From Psococerastis gibbosa (lineage: Eukaryota; Arthropoda; Insecta; Psocodea; Psocidae): 64,000 nt of DNA. Made by a program: the position numbers and the translations under genes. The notes beneath the pieces are model-generated. The model saw nothing but the letters and a program-made list of their open reading frames with translations, was not told the origin of the DNA and did no database searches. Below, one piece after another: positions 48,171 to 58,935 of the stretch. Position 1 is the first letter of the stretch. Each line of letters opens with the position of its first letter. The DNA lies in assembly GCA_963971405.1 (NCBI GenBank), contig OZ020487.1, forward strand, positions 26,273,371 through 26,337,370, read 5' to 3'.

Positions 48171-51100
48171 AAATACTTAAAATTCTTTTAAGTTCTCTGT
48201 AAGTCTGTTAACTACGGTCAGGTTCAGGTACCATTACCATAATATGTACGCATTCCGCATTGTAAGGAAAAAGCATTTTATGGTACCTACTTAACGCCAC
48301 GCCGTTAATCTGTCACAAGGTTTAATGTTTCATTTGGATATTCTACAATACTGTGCATAATTGCATATACTGTATATACTACAACGAGTATGTACAATAT
48401 ATATATACTGTAAATTGCAGAGTATAATCAACAAAAAAATAAGGTCACACATGCCAATCATTTTGAAGTTATAACTAAAATATATTATTTGTTATTATTG
48501 CAGAAACTCATTTCATGATTAATGTGTTTGTAAAAACTGATTGACGCTACAGTGCCGTATGCAAGAGTAAATAAACAATTTGACCATTTGATTATTTTAT
48601 TTATTGGACCTCTTTTTAATTTTTTAGACATTAATCATGTTAGCTTTCAGATTTTTATAATCTGTGATAATTTTATGGAAGTTGTTGGCTTAAATCCAAA
48701 GACATCAGTTATTTTTATGCTAAGTTAATTTCTTTAGATGCTGTAATTCATTTCAACTGGCTTCTCCAGCATGTTTAACGTTTTTTTTCTCCGATAGCCT
48801 AGGCCCTAGATCAATACGAGTTGCCTACATTCTATAATATTGTATGCTGTTTTTATAGACAGGAATGAACGAGTACAATGTTGAACGAACCGACCACATT
48901 GAGTAGTGAATGACCACAATGGCCATGGACACGCCTCTAGAGGCAGTTACGGTACTGAGTAAATAAGCAAACTAAAATTACAATATAAAGTTATGTATAT
49001 ACGTTCTCTATAAAATTTGGTACAAAAGTCTGAATTTCATGACTTTGACCATACTGTGACATGCGTATTAGACGTGGACCGTTAAAAATATATTTCTGTA
49101 CAGAGGTCCATTATACAAAAATTATAAAAAGTGGTAACACACAAATATGTCTTTAAGGAGCTTTAAGGAACAATATTACACCGTTATCCTCAACCAAGTA
49201 AGTTTAAACTCATTTCAAATTCTCAAATTCGAACTCATAGGCTACATAGGGATTCTGTCTCTTACACTACGCCACTACCTGCGCTGTTTTATAAATTACG
49301 TAAATTCAATGCATTAATTAATTTAAAAGTAATATTAAATCGTACAATATTGACGTCACTGACATTTTGATAAGATACACCATGGCAGCCTGCAAACCAT
49401 TGAAATTTCCGTAAAATTGAACTATTCAATATACATTGTACGTATAAATTAGGAATGTGCACTCCTTTCAATAAACGATAATTCCAATTTGGACGAATTC
49501 CATCATATGGCGATATGAGCTATTCCCGGAAGTTCTTTGTTTACTATCTATGCGACGACGACAAAATTCGCTATTTCAATTGTCTATGTATCAATAGTCT
49601 GTACCGAGGCTGGGGTTTCTATTGGTAATGAATACTGCTAAAGGTACATTGTATACCTACCAAGAATTTCCTATGACCTATGGTATCACATGCCATAGTA
49701 ACTTATTATACTATAAATCGATAAAGTATATTATTGATTTTGGAAAACTTAACTGCAATTCTATGCAGTGCAAACGTATTTGTATAAAAAGGCAAAAAGG
49801 CTATACAACCAAAAGGTCCAGACCAACCCCCTTCCAAATGGAATGACTCATGAGGTAGCATACAGTTATAATCATATTTCCGCATGAATAGATTGCTAAA
49901 TGAACGAGTTTTGACAATTTACTAAATGCTGATGCATAGGCCTGTCATTAGGAGTAGGGAATTTGAGCTACCAATCATCCAAAATAAGTTTCGCGTTTTA
50001 TTAGTACGATACCTACAACCAGTCTACTGTTTTAAAAGTAGAGTTAGCGACTAATGAAGGTTATGCCTCGCCAAGAGTATAATTTGACTTACATCAAACA
50101 GAATCGTATATAAGAACAGTATATGTGTTTAATTGTGGTGATTAGGTAATTTGTATACGATATCCAGTTAATAAAGTTCAAGCGCGTGCTGTTAAAACCT
50201 TCAGCAATCTAATCAAATAAAATCAATTAAAAACGTTTGACCTAAATAATTTCGGAAATCATATAAAGTGGAAGTTGATAGTAAAAAAGACTAGTCGGAG
50301 TGTTTTATTTGATCTTGAATTTTATAGGCTGTTATACAACCGAATTTAGGACGCCCGCTCAGACTGCTTCTTTCAGGCTCCAATAATTAATAAGCTGTTT
50401 TTTTGTTTTGTTTTTGTGAACCTGACACACCTCGTATTGTGTTGGAATACCCGCACATGCTACAGTACTATTGTACATAGAGCAAGGGGAGAACCATCCT
50501 GCATATGTATCAAGGTGTTAAAAGTTGAATTCTATTTTGAGCATATTTTGTCAGTTCGTCTCAATGGAAAAATGCTAATGAAATATTAGTGATACAAGTA
50601 TAAGAGAAGGGCGCATTATAATTAATTAATTAATTAATTAATGACAAATAAGCTTCGCGCTTTGCTTCTAGTTTGTGGCCATTTTAAGGATATCGCCCAT
50701 ATAAGCGCGCTATTTCATTATATTTTTGGGGATTGCGATAATTGCAGTTTACAGAAATACAGTATTACTGAAATACTGTATTAAGAGGGAGAAAGAGGCG
50801 TTGCAAGTACCTCTCATGTCTATTTATCTATTTATCTTGTCTAATCTTATAATTCAAAAAACTTATATACCTGCCACCGCAGCCCGTAAGTGATGGACAT
50901 GGACGCACATCGTTCTTTTGAACATTTTTTTTTATAAGTTAAACACGTGAATTCGATATTTTGATATTTATTGATTTGCCAAGTCTGTGTTTACTATCTG
51001 CTATATTTTTTTTTATCTAAGTTAAAACAGATGAGAGCGTACGCCCTATGTATTACCTATTAATAGAATTGAAGCTTTCACTCTCATATACAAGAAAAGT

Positions 51101-51707
51101 TTTCAGACGCGAGTAATTAAATGTTGTAGAGCAACTCTATACATAGTCACTGCAACTGTAATTAACCAGACCAACCCCTAGCATTTACGAGAGAAACATT
51201 TCAGGTAGCGTACACTCAACATTTCTCTGGCTCAAGTCCTCTTCAGCTAAGCTGTTGAGTGGTCATGGTACTAATTGCTACTTCGTAATGTTGTAACCTT
51301 ATTTTAGTAACTGTGTGTAACAGTGTTGCCAAATTTTAGTGATATCCGGTCGATTATGTATTAATTGGAGAACAGCACATAGACTACTGCTTATTATAAG
51401 GGGTATTCACTATGTTGGGTTTACCCTAAGAGAAAGTAGGAAACTGAGGTAAAATGGAAGAAAAGAACTCATGTTTTTCTATCAGAAAAATGATGCCATA
51501 AGGAAACCTGTTTCCCTAACATTTCCTCTTTATCCATCCCCTAGGTTGTTGATTTTGCTTTTTATTTTATAAAAATGAGTCTGTGACCAAAATTTATTTA
51601 AAAAAAACATATGAAATCATTTGGCAAGAGGTAGACCAGAGCAGATGCTAATAAGTTAATAACCAAAGGCAAAGACACTTTGATGTTAAGTTGCGCGTAC
51701 TTTTTCT
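48171..51707. other. AT-rich intergenic (or intronic) DNA, no gene seen
   Basis: No supported exon or RNA gene. A (TTAA)n microsatellite lies at about 50619-50642. If the exons at 42062 and 61209 belong together, this is intron. Confidence 0.45.
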
Positions 51708-52033
51708 ATTCCACCGACCGGCTAGGGCTAAATACAAAAACGGTGACGTGGTAGCAGACATTCAAGACTTAGGTGGGGTTTCCACAGACCTCGCATTGCA
51801 GAATGCATATGACATTGACGGAAATGTTTGTTTTCCTCTATTCCATAGTTAAAATTGATCAATGATCATACACTAAAATCACAAACAAACAAACTAAAAT
51901 TAAAAAATGGTGTCATGGGATATGTTAATCACATTGTAGTATTATATGGTATATATAACACTGACATTAAATTAACTTTGGTTGAAGAGGTAACCTCCTC
52001 GTTATAACCGAAATTAGAGGATATGGAAAAAAC

Positions 52034-52106
52034 TGGGCTTGGCGGGATTCGAACCCACGATCAACGCCTAACCGGGGCGTCGTCTTAACCGCTGGACCAC
52101 AAGCCC
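52034..52106 (-). tRNA. tRNA-like sequence, anticodon GGT by position
   Basis: Minus-strand cloverleaf: 7-bp acceptor stem GGGCTTG / CAAGCCC, D arm GTCCAGCGGTTAAGAC, anticodon arm ACGCC-CCGGTTA-GGCGT, T arm GTGGG-TTCGAAT-CCCGC, discriminator A. Boxes A and B look intact (GGTTCGAATCC). The loop places GGT at 34-36 (threonine), but position 33 is C, not the near-universal U, and GGT is rarely used in animals. It is more likely a SINE-like head or pseudo-tRNA than a working gene. Confidence 0.6.
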
Positions 52107-52553
52107 CGACAAGTCCAGAAAATGCCAAATCCTCTACTTATGCTCTAACTGACATGATTCGTGTTGCTAGACAGGTTAGCACAACTACACAACTATCTAA
52201 CCGAACAGGTCTGTGAGCTGAATTAATTGCATAAAGGCAATGCTTTATTCATTACATTGTAGTATTATATGGTATGTATAACACTGACATTAAATTAACT
52301 TTGGTTGAAGAGGTAACCTCTAATTTCGGTTATAACGAGGAGGTTACCTCTTCAACCAAAGTTAATTTAATGTCAGTGTTATGTATACCATATAATACTA
52401 CAATGCAATGAATAAAGCATTGCCGTTATGCAATTAAGTCAGCTCACAGACCTGTTCGGTTAGATAGTTGTGTAGTTGTGCTAACCTGTCTAGCAACACG
52501 AATCATGTCAATTAGAGCATAGGTAGAGGATTTGGCATTTTCTGGACTTAACG

Positions 52554-52626
52554 GGGCTTGTGGTCCAGCGGTTAAGACGACGCCCCGGTTAGGCGTAGAT
52601 CGTGGGTTCGAATCCCGCCAAGCCCA
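52554..52626 (+). tRNA. tRNA-like sequence, inverted second copy
   Basis: Plus-strand copy of the minus-strand tRNA-like sequence at 52034-52106, differing by one base in the variable loop region (GTAGATC against GTTGATC). All stems pair as in the other copy. The same C33 and GGT anticodon-position triplet are present. It belongs to the right arm of the palindromic insertion. Confidence 0.6.
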
Positions 52627-52830
52627 GTTTTTTCCATATCCTCTAATTTCGGGGATATGTTAAGTACAAATATTTTAATAGATTTCTATAAAAAGAAAAA
52701 TTCTAATTTCCGTCAATGTCATTTGCATTCTGCAATGCGAGGTCGGTGGAAACCCCGCCCAAGTCTTGAATGTGTGCTACCACGTCACCGTTTTTGTATT
52801 TAACCCTAGCCGGTCGGTGGAATCCCCGCC

Positions 52831-53974
52831 TATGGTTGGCGAAGGTATCCTGCCGCTATTTCTCTATTTTCCCACTTTATCTTTTTCTCTTTTCTACAAA
52901 CACAGTGAATATCTCTATCGAGTATGCCGGTTGCTGATATAAATTACAATTACACATTACTGTACTATAAATATTTGCTTACAGTTCTTCCTCTCCATAA
53001 TCAAATTGAAAATTCTCTTTCCATTAGGAATAGACATAATATTCTCTTTGAGTGCAGCACGAGCACAACTACACGTATTTTGGTGGAGTTGAATGTCTGA
53101 CTAACATAATTCACAACAATGAGATGATTGTACTGAATATAATGTATATTTCACGCACGAATATAAACTAGGTACCTAAGGCCCTTTGTAATTGCAATAC
53201 CTACGGCAATATTGTAGGAATATTATATACTCCCAATCCATATAATAATAGTACTCGCAATTAACCCTCAATTCGAACGTGGCCTATAATAGACTTGGTG
53301 CTGATGGAGGTATTATACAATATACAGCAGTATTACAATCTACACTAGTTAACTTAACTTACGTTAAGCGCTATATTTTAATTGACACTGTCACATTCGG
53401 GCAGATAGCAATTACAAGCTGGCCAGCATAAGATCCTATTAAACTTTAAGATGAGCACCCGAAACGCTCGAATACAGTAAATTTTGGGTTTTGAGATACG
53501 GCCCCTTTCCGCTCTGTGGAATTGCCTGTTGTCCTCAATTAATTCCACCCGGATGGAAGGGAAAGATAAAAAAATAAAAGCCTCAAAAGTTTTCTTTAGT
53601 TTCGTTCAGTAAAGCAGTGATAAAGCCGTAATTAAAATCAATCTTTCTCTTTTCTTGTATTTTCTCAGACTATACTTTGTTAATGTAGGACCTTTTGGCA
53701 GTCAAGCGTAAACTCCTGGTGGACATAGATTCGAAATATCATAAGTGATATATAATAGGTGATGTTTGGTTACTTGACTGACTACCTACCAAAATGACTT
53801 CACTGAAAGATACGATAGTTAGGAAGGCAGATTTTTGCCGCTGGTGATTTGCTGGCTTATCGCAGGTGCCCGGTTCTCCTCGACAAGCCTGAGAAATCTA
53901 GAGACGTATTCTGAAGTGCTTGGAGAAGCAGACTGTTTTGTTTTTTTGCATCAACTAATCGCAAACCCATTCAA
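52831..53974. other. AT-rich DNA, no gene seen
   Basis: No exon, RNA or repeat with clear ends recognised. Confidence 0.5.
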
Positions 53975-54093
53975 CCCAGACTCCGACTTTCACCCGAAAG
54001 GTTGTTGGTTGGAGTGTAAGATAGGGCTTTATAGCCCTTACTCCACTAGGTTGGCTTAGTAATAGAACAAAAATTCAATACATTTTTTTTTTT
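53975..54093 (+). mobile_element. tRNA-derived SINE, copy 6, internally deleted
   Basis: ACTCCGACTTTCACCCGAAA and GGTTGTTGGTT run directly into GGAGTGTAAGATAGGGC, then ACTAGGTTGGCTTAGTAATA and a T-rich tail. The middle, including GGTCCCGGG, is missing. Confidence 0.85.
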
Positions 54094-54561
54094 AATGACA
54101 ATATTCCCGGCGTCGAACGTTTCATTACACTTCAACACATTATACTATGAAATATAATGGCAAAGGCTTTCAGAACCGGAGCTAGATAACAGAACGGTAG
54201 AATGGGCCGTGGTCAAACTGTAAGTGGAAGTTCCAAACAATCCGCCAACAGCTGAGGGTTGACATGTTTAGTTTTATTGCTGACTTCCAAGATTTCTTCA
54301 CTGAGGCATATTAGACTAGTAGTATAACAATATCACAGTGTGGAAGCATAATTTCCGACTATTTTTATATTATTTATAATTATTATTAGATACTTTCAGA
54401 CAATCCATTATCCGGGATTCTGCTATTCCCTTTGGCGACTGATGCCGACGGCTAAACAAGCTAGGGTACTCACGTGTGCTTGCGACGCGCTTGTGTCTGA
54501 TAGAATAAAAACGCGTCTATCTTTTTTATTAAATTTATGGTCAATCAAGATACCAACGTAG

Positions 54562-54860
54562 AATTTCACAGTAAATATTTATTGTAGAGTTGGAAAAAAG
54601 ATTGATCATTAAAAGAAATATTTCTCAACATTTTGATACATGACATGTGGCCGTCACCAGCACCGATTGGCAACAATAGTTTTTATAGAAAATAGTTGGT
54701 AAGGAGTGCGGACGCCATTTGTATACATATCAATTCTAACGACTGTTGTCAATCGGTGCTAGTTACGGCCACATAATTATGTGTCAAAATGTTGAGAAAT
54801 ATTTCTTCTAATGTCTCAAATCTTTCTTCCACCTCTGCAATAAATATTTACTGTGAAATT
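54562..54860. mobile_element. 299-bp fold-back element
   Basis: Ends AATTTCACAGTAAATATTTA and TAAATATTTACTGTGAAATT are exact complements, and complementarity continues inward with interruptions (AAATATTTCTCAACATTTTG; CCGATTG / CAATCGG). No clear target duplication (flanks CAACGTAG and GGACTGGT), so the superfamily is not assigned. No coding capacity. Confidence 0.85.
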
Positions 54861-56807
54861 GGACTGGTGTCGTTGGTGTCCCGCGGGAGGGAAGGGGAAG
54901 GGGGGATTTCAATTGAGCCTTAAGACGTTGTGACTGCCTCTAATTTGATCTGTAAGAAATTGAAAATTTTGAGACCTCATTATTCCTTTGTTGCGATTCA
55001 AACCTTAGGCAAATCTTAATTCAAATCAAATATAGCGAATTATACGAATGTGCTATACCCAACTAACTCCGCGCAGTTTTTACTTGTAAAGAAAGTACGC
55101 ACACAGGGCTGTGTGGTGGTATGAGGCTATGAAACTCTAGGAACGTCGACAGGCGGGCGGCGTGAGAGATTAAATTTTGAGATTTTTCGGCGGATTACGG
55201 TATTAGTGGATATAAGAGAGGAAAAGAACGTTTTTGGCAACGTAAATGAAACAAACCCACACATTCTCGACGACGATTCGCCTCGATATTCAAGCCAAAA
55301 AGAGTCCTTTTTGTTAATTATATAATTGAAATTTTCTATTTTCCCCAAGAACGGCAAATAAGTAAACAAATATTTTTAGGAAAGGCAACACTTGTGTTGT
55401 GGGTGCACTTGTAAGCAGAAAATCATTTACATTTAAAATATGTACATGATGTAATAGGCTGGAGGCTGTAATACTGCGCAAAATTATTTTTTCAATGAAT
55501 ATTAAGTACCCCATGAGACGTTTTTGCTTGTAGTTTGAAACTTTCCGAATAAATAATACTATGGGATAAATTATTCGAAGAATAAGGTTAGCTTACATTA
55601 GCCTAATAAATGTTGTTGCTGATTGTTGTTGATTTTTAAATAATTCAATGAATGTATCCGAATAACCTCTTCAACCACCTCTGTAGGTAATACCTGTGTT
55701 GAGTTACAACAGGTTTCCGATCGCATGTTGTGTAGAGACTCACACAAGTACGAACAAGCTAACACTATGTCATCGATGTGTCTTTAAAAATGATTATTAT
55801 ATGGTATAACTAAATAATATACGATGTCGCTAGTGCTATCAGGAGCAACTTTTTAAACCAAGGTTATATTGTACATAATTCATGTTTGATTTTTAATACA
55901 AACAGCTGTGTTCGAGAAAAATGCATTATCCACCGAATCTGGACCATTCTATTTAACTTACTGTACAATACTTTGTTGAATCCCTCAGCAAAAACCTGGA
56001 GTCGTCATGTCTGAAAGTGTACTTTAAACTTTTCAAAGTAATATGTGCTATACGATACATCGAAAATGACAAAACTTGTGAGAGAATTATCCCATTATGC
56101 CATGCCAATGAGATAGAACAAGCCATTTTCCGAACCGAAAGGAAACGTAAAGTGCTTCGGTCATTTCCCGTTTTTTTTCAGTAGAACGCCCACGAAATTC
56201 TCCCATATGATTTTCTCAGAGACGGTCTTCTCATGTGTGAATTTTGCAAATCGTGTGGAAAATACGGATTCAAAATTGGGAGAAAATTACGTACGGTTTC
56301 AGAAAGGGGTTGTTTTTTTTCAATTCAATACGGTACGACACAGTAGCTGTGGCATGGGCATTTACTATTAATTAGGCCGCTGTGATTTTTTCCTAGACTT
56401 ACATAATATACAATTAAACTTAGACTTTTGTGAAATCGAAAATGTGAAAACACTATCTCCGTAAGTTAACACTGTGCAAACCTAGCATCTAATCTTGTTT
56501 ACTTGTTTACCATATGGGAAGGTGTATTCTATTGAGTAATTTCACATAATGAATGAACCTATTGTAAGGTAAGTATGTTGTAGTACAATATATTGCATGC
56601 TCTAAAGCAACGAAAAATAAAAATAAAATACCAACTGTATGTATACGAATGTACTGTATACTGCATACAATATAATAGCTATCCTATCCAGTTATAGGGG
56701 TGTAATTTGCCAATAAGGCTGCCGTGCATACGATTCGCTACGGTACGTACAGTTCTTTCCCCAATTAAAAAAAAACTAGCTTTGCTAGTGAAAACATTAT
56801 GCAGTAT
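54861..56807. other. Intergenic or intronic DNA, no gene seen
   Basis: No supported exon. The minus-strand frame at 55127-55369 (80 codons) has no recognisable motif. Otherwise AT-rich. Confidence 0.45.
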
Positions 56808-56993
56808 TAAATAAATAAATAAATAACGACTTTTTGTTCTATTACCAAGACAACCTAACGGAAGGCCCGGGACCGCCTGCTTTACATGCCCTCCGAAGCA
56901 TGGCCAGAAAATGTAAGAAGCGTAGGACTCGAACCAACAACCTTTCGGGGAGAAAGTCAGATTCCGTGCCACTACTCTACATGTCCTGACAAG
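56808..56993 (-). mobile_element. tRNA-derived SINE, copy 7
   Basis: Minus-strand copy: AATA-rich tail at the left, TTTTTGTTCTATTACCAAG, GGCCCGGGACCGCC, then the complement of box B (GGACTCGAACCAACAACC) and of the head (CACTACTCTACATGTCCTG). Confidence 0.9.
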
Positions 56994-57265
56994 TATTGTC
57001 AATACTGAAAATCTGTTCCACTGAATGCACATTCCACTAATTAGCTATGAGGCACGTTTATCAGAGACACCTCATACAATTTCCCCCAGCTGCGGTGGTA
57101 ACCCGTATCATGGTTTCCGAAATTTGTCGTCAACCCACCCCTGCGGGCTTCCATTAGCCCACCCTTAATGTTTCCTCTAGATCTTGTTGCCTCTTGTGAG
57201 ATAAAGCTTGCCATTTTCCACTCAGCACCCCACAGTTTATGTTCAAACTCGCCACATCTTCTATT

Positions 57266-57505
57266 GGTTAATAGCAATGGTGTAATACTATTTAACAAAG
57301 GGTTAGTAGAATTTTCACTGTCTGCTGTGTTAATAGTCATTAGAGGGAGGGCCTCACAGTCATCGAACAAGTAGGGAGTAGTCCCCACTCCCGAAACGTC
57401 GCCGCTTTCCCCTGACAATGGGCTCTACCTTAATTGTTCAACGACTGTGAGGTTCCCGCCTCTAATGACTATTAACACAGCAGGCAATGTAAGTCCAACT
57501 AATAC
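57266..57505. mobile_element. Fold-back MITE family T, copy 3, with extra hairpin
   Basis: Left arm from AATACTATTTAACAAAGGG and CTGTGTTAATAGTCATTAG, right arm CTAATGACTATTAACACAG then AATGTAAGTCCAACTAA. Between them an inverted pair (CCTCACAGTC / GACTGTGAGG) brackets a small hairpin (GGGAGT / ACTCCC, 57374-57392) followed by GAAACGTCG. Confidence 0.75.
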
Positions 57506-57522
57506 TTAATGATTTTTACTGT

Positions 57523-57620
57523 TATAAATAAATAAATAGGCTAAATAATGACCTTTGTTCTATTATTATGCCAACCTAGTGGAGTTAGGACTATAAAACA
57601 CTCTTACATTCAACTAAGTA
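57523..57620 (-). mobile_element. tRNA-derived SINE, copy 8, 3' part only
   Basis: ATAA-rich tail, then TTTGTTCTATTATTATGCCA, ACCTAGTGGAGTTAGG, and TTACATTCAACTAAG on the plus strand: the complement of the SINE 3' region. The tRNA-like head is missing, as expected of a 5'-truncated retrocopy. Confidence 0.85.
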
Positions 57621-57671
57621 TCTTTCAAAATGTCGTACAATTTACTGTATGAGATATGGCGTATTGTATAA

Positions 57672-57813
57672 GGCGGGGTTTCCACATACGTCAATGGACA
57701 ATGGTAAATGTGGTATTGACGTTTTAGCAGACATTAAAGACACACTAAAAATATCTGCTACCACGTCAAAACCGTATTTACCATTGACTATTGACGTATG
57801 TGGAAACCCCGCC
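57672..57813. mobile_element. Short Harbinger-like MITE, TAA TSD
   Basis: 142 bp, ends GGCGGGGTTTCCACATACG and CGTATGTGGAAACCCCGCC, flanked by TAA at 57669-57671 and 57814-57816. Nearly the whole length pairs into one hairpin; the centre has TCTGCTACCACGTCAAA. Confidence 0.92.
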
Positions 57814-57848
57814 TAACAGATGCATGATTTGCAGAGACCTTGTTATAA

Positions 57849-57964
57849 GGCGCTGATTCCACCAACGTCAATAGTGATATTAAATGTTTTTTGACGTCTA
57901 AAAATGTCTGCTACCACGTCAAAAAACATTTAATATCACTATTGACGTTGGTGGAATCAGCGCC
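57849..57964. mobile_element. 116-bp Harbinger-like MITE, near-perfect hairpin
   Basis: Ends GGCGCTGATTCCACCAACG and its exact complement, flanked by TAA at 57846-57848 and 57965-57967. The arms pair without mismatch for about 49 bases around the loop CTAAAAATGTCTGCTACC. It is a smaller version of 44334-44471. Confidence 0.93.
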
Positions 57965-58639
57965 TAAACATTGTTACTTTGTGAACAAACGCAAAGAACG
58001 TACAGTAGAAGAAGACAGTTTCAAAAATACTTTCAAAATTCATACTTCATACTCGTATTGTACCTATACCATAAAGTACACCCTCAAAGCCAATTTTCAG
58101 ATTTAAATGATAAATATTTCTTATATTCATTCAAAGGGAATAACAACATTCCATAAAATGTTATGTATTTGCGTCTGGTCTGGATATGATATTGTACCGG
58201 CACCACTTATTTTGAAGCATAGGTTCATACTGTTACTTGTTGAAGACCATTAATTGTCCATATTTTCATTCATATTTTATTTCCAATGTATATGATTATG
58301 ATTATTGGCAACATTCAGTTTTATCATGCGGTATTTTTATTATTGGATTCGGTAAAAAAAAAAATCATCCCTTTACGAAAATTAGGAAACTTTTTATACA
58401 GTTCGGGATAGCAATACACTCAATCTTGTACAATATTCACTACATAGTGATTAAAATACAGACCTCTGGTTATATACTTCAGTAGGTTTTAAAAACAAAA
58501 TGCGGTATATACTTGGTATATTTGACAGATTTTGTACTGCATTAGGCAATTAAGGCCACATTAAATATGAGACCTGAAAGTAACTAATTAAATAGCCAAA
58601 TCGTCATTTTAACATTGTCTATTTATCCCATAGAAATAT

Positions 58640-58935
58640 ATTTACTGGAGCGGTGGGAGCCGTAATATGCCTTACGAGGCACCTGTTAACTGTAAGCCAA
58701 CTATCAGAGATAAGTACCAACGCAAAAAAAAATCAAAGTCTTACACACTGCTGCATAGCAGAACGGATACCTGGACCCGGTCAAAAACTCTGTAATTAGC
58801 TTGTGCAGGCTATTTTCCCCGCCAAATTGCGTATTTATCTTGTGCAAGCTACACTAGCAGCCATATTGATAACGGACTCCAGCCACGGGATGATTTATCC
58901 CAACAATTAAGGAGATTAATACCAAGATGGCGTTG
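58640..58935 (-). mobile_element. Uninterrupted copy of the intron-5 transposon
   Basis: On the minus strand it matches 16160-16318 (GACCGGGTCCAGGTATCCGT) and then, without a gap, 17512-17620 (GATAGTTGGCTTA, CAGGTGCCTCGTAAGG). It therefore gives the empty site for the 1.19-kb insertion at 16319-17511. Confidence 0.85.

Larger units (their letters stand above)
51929..52651. mobile_element. Head-to-head tandem tRNA-bearing element
   Basis: A 723-bp block flanked by the 12-bp direct repeat GGGATATGTTAA (51917-51928 and 52652-52663). It is built from a ~323-bp unit holding a tRNA-like sequence. The left part is a little over one unit on the minus strand (GTTGAAGAGG at 51981 and again, 323 bases on, at 52304). 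The right part is one unit on the plus strand. The arms meet at about 52303-52357 (GGTTGAAGAGGTAACCTC / GAGGTTACCTCTTCAACC). The unit's two edges both read CCTCTAATTTCGG, so consecutive units share that join. No protein is encoded. A 12-bp duplication suggests retro-insertion and not a DNA transposon. Confidence 0.85.
51708..52830. mobile_element. Harbinger-like MITE split by a nested insertion
   Basis: The left half (about 51708-51928, from ATTCCACCGACCGGCTAGGG) and right half (52652-52830, ending CCGGTCGGTGGAATCCCCGCC less one base) together match the family at 20575 and 44510. The insertion at 51929-52651 divides it within the central GGGATATGTTAAGTAC segment. The outer left end is degraded, so its target duplication is not clear. 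Confidence 0.85.

Noticed and set aside
50619..50642. TTAA run as a piggyBac target or insertion mark
   Set aside because: It is a plain (TTAA)n microsatellite without flanking terminal repeats.
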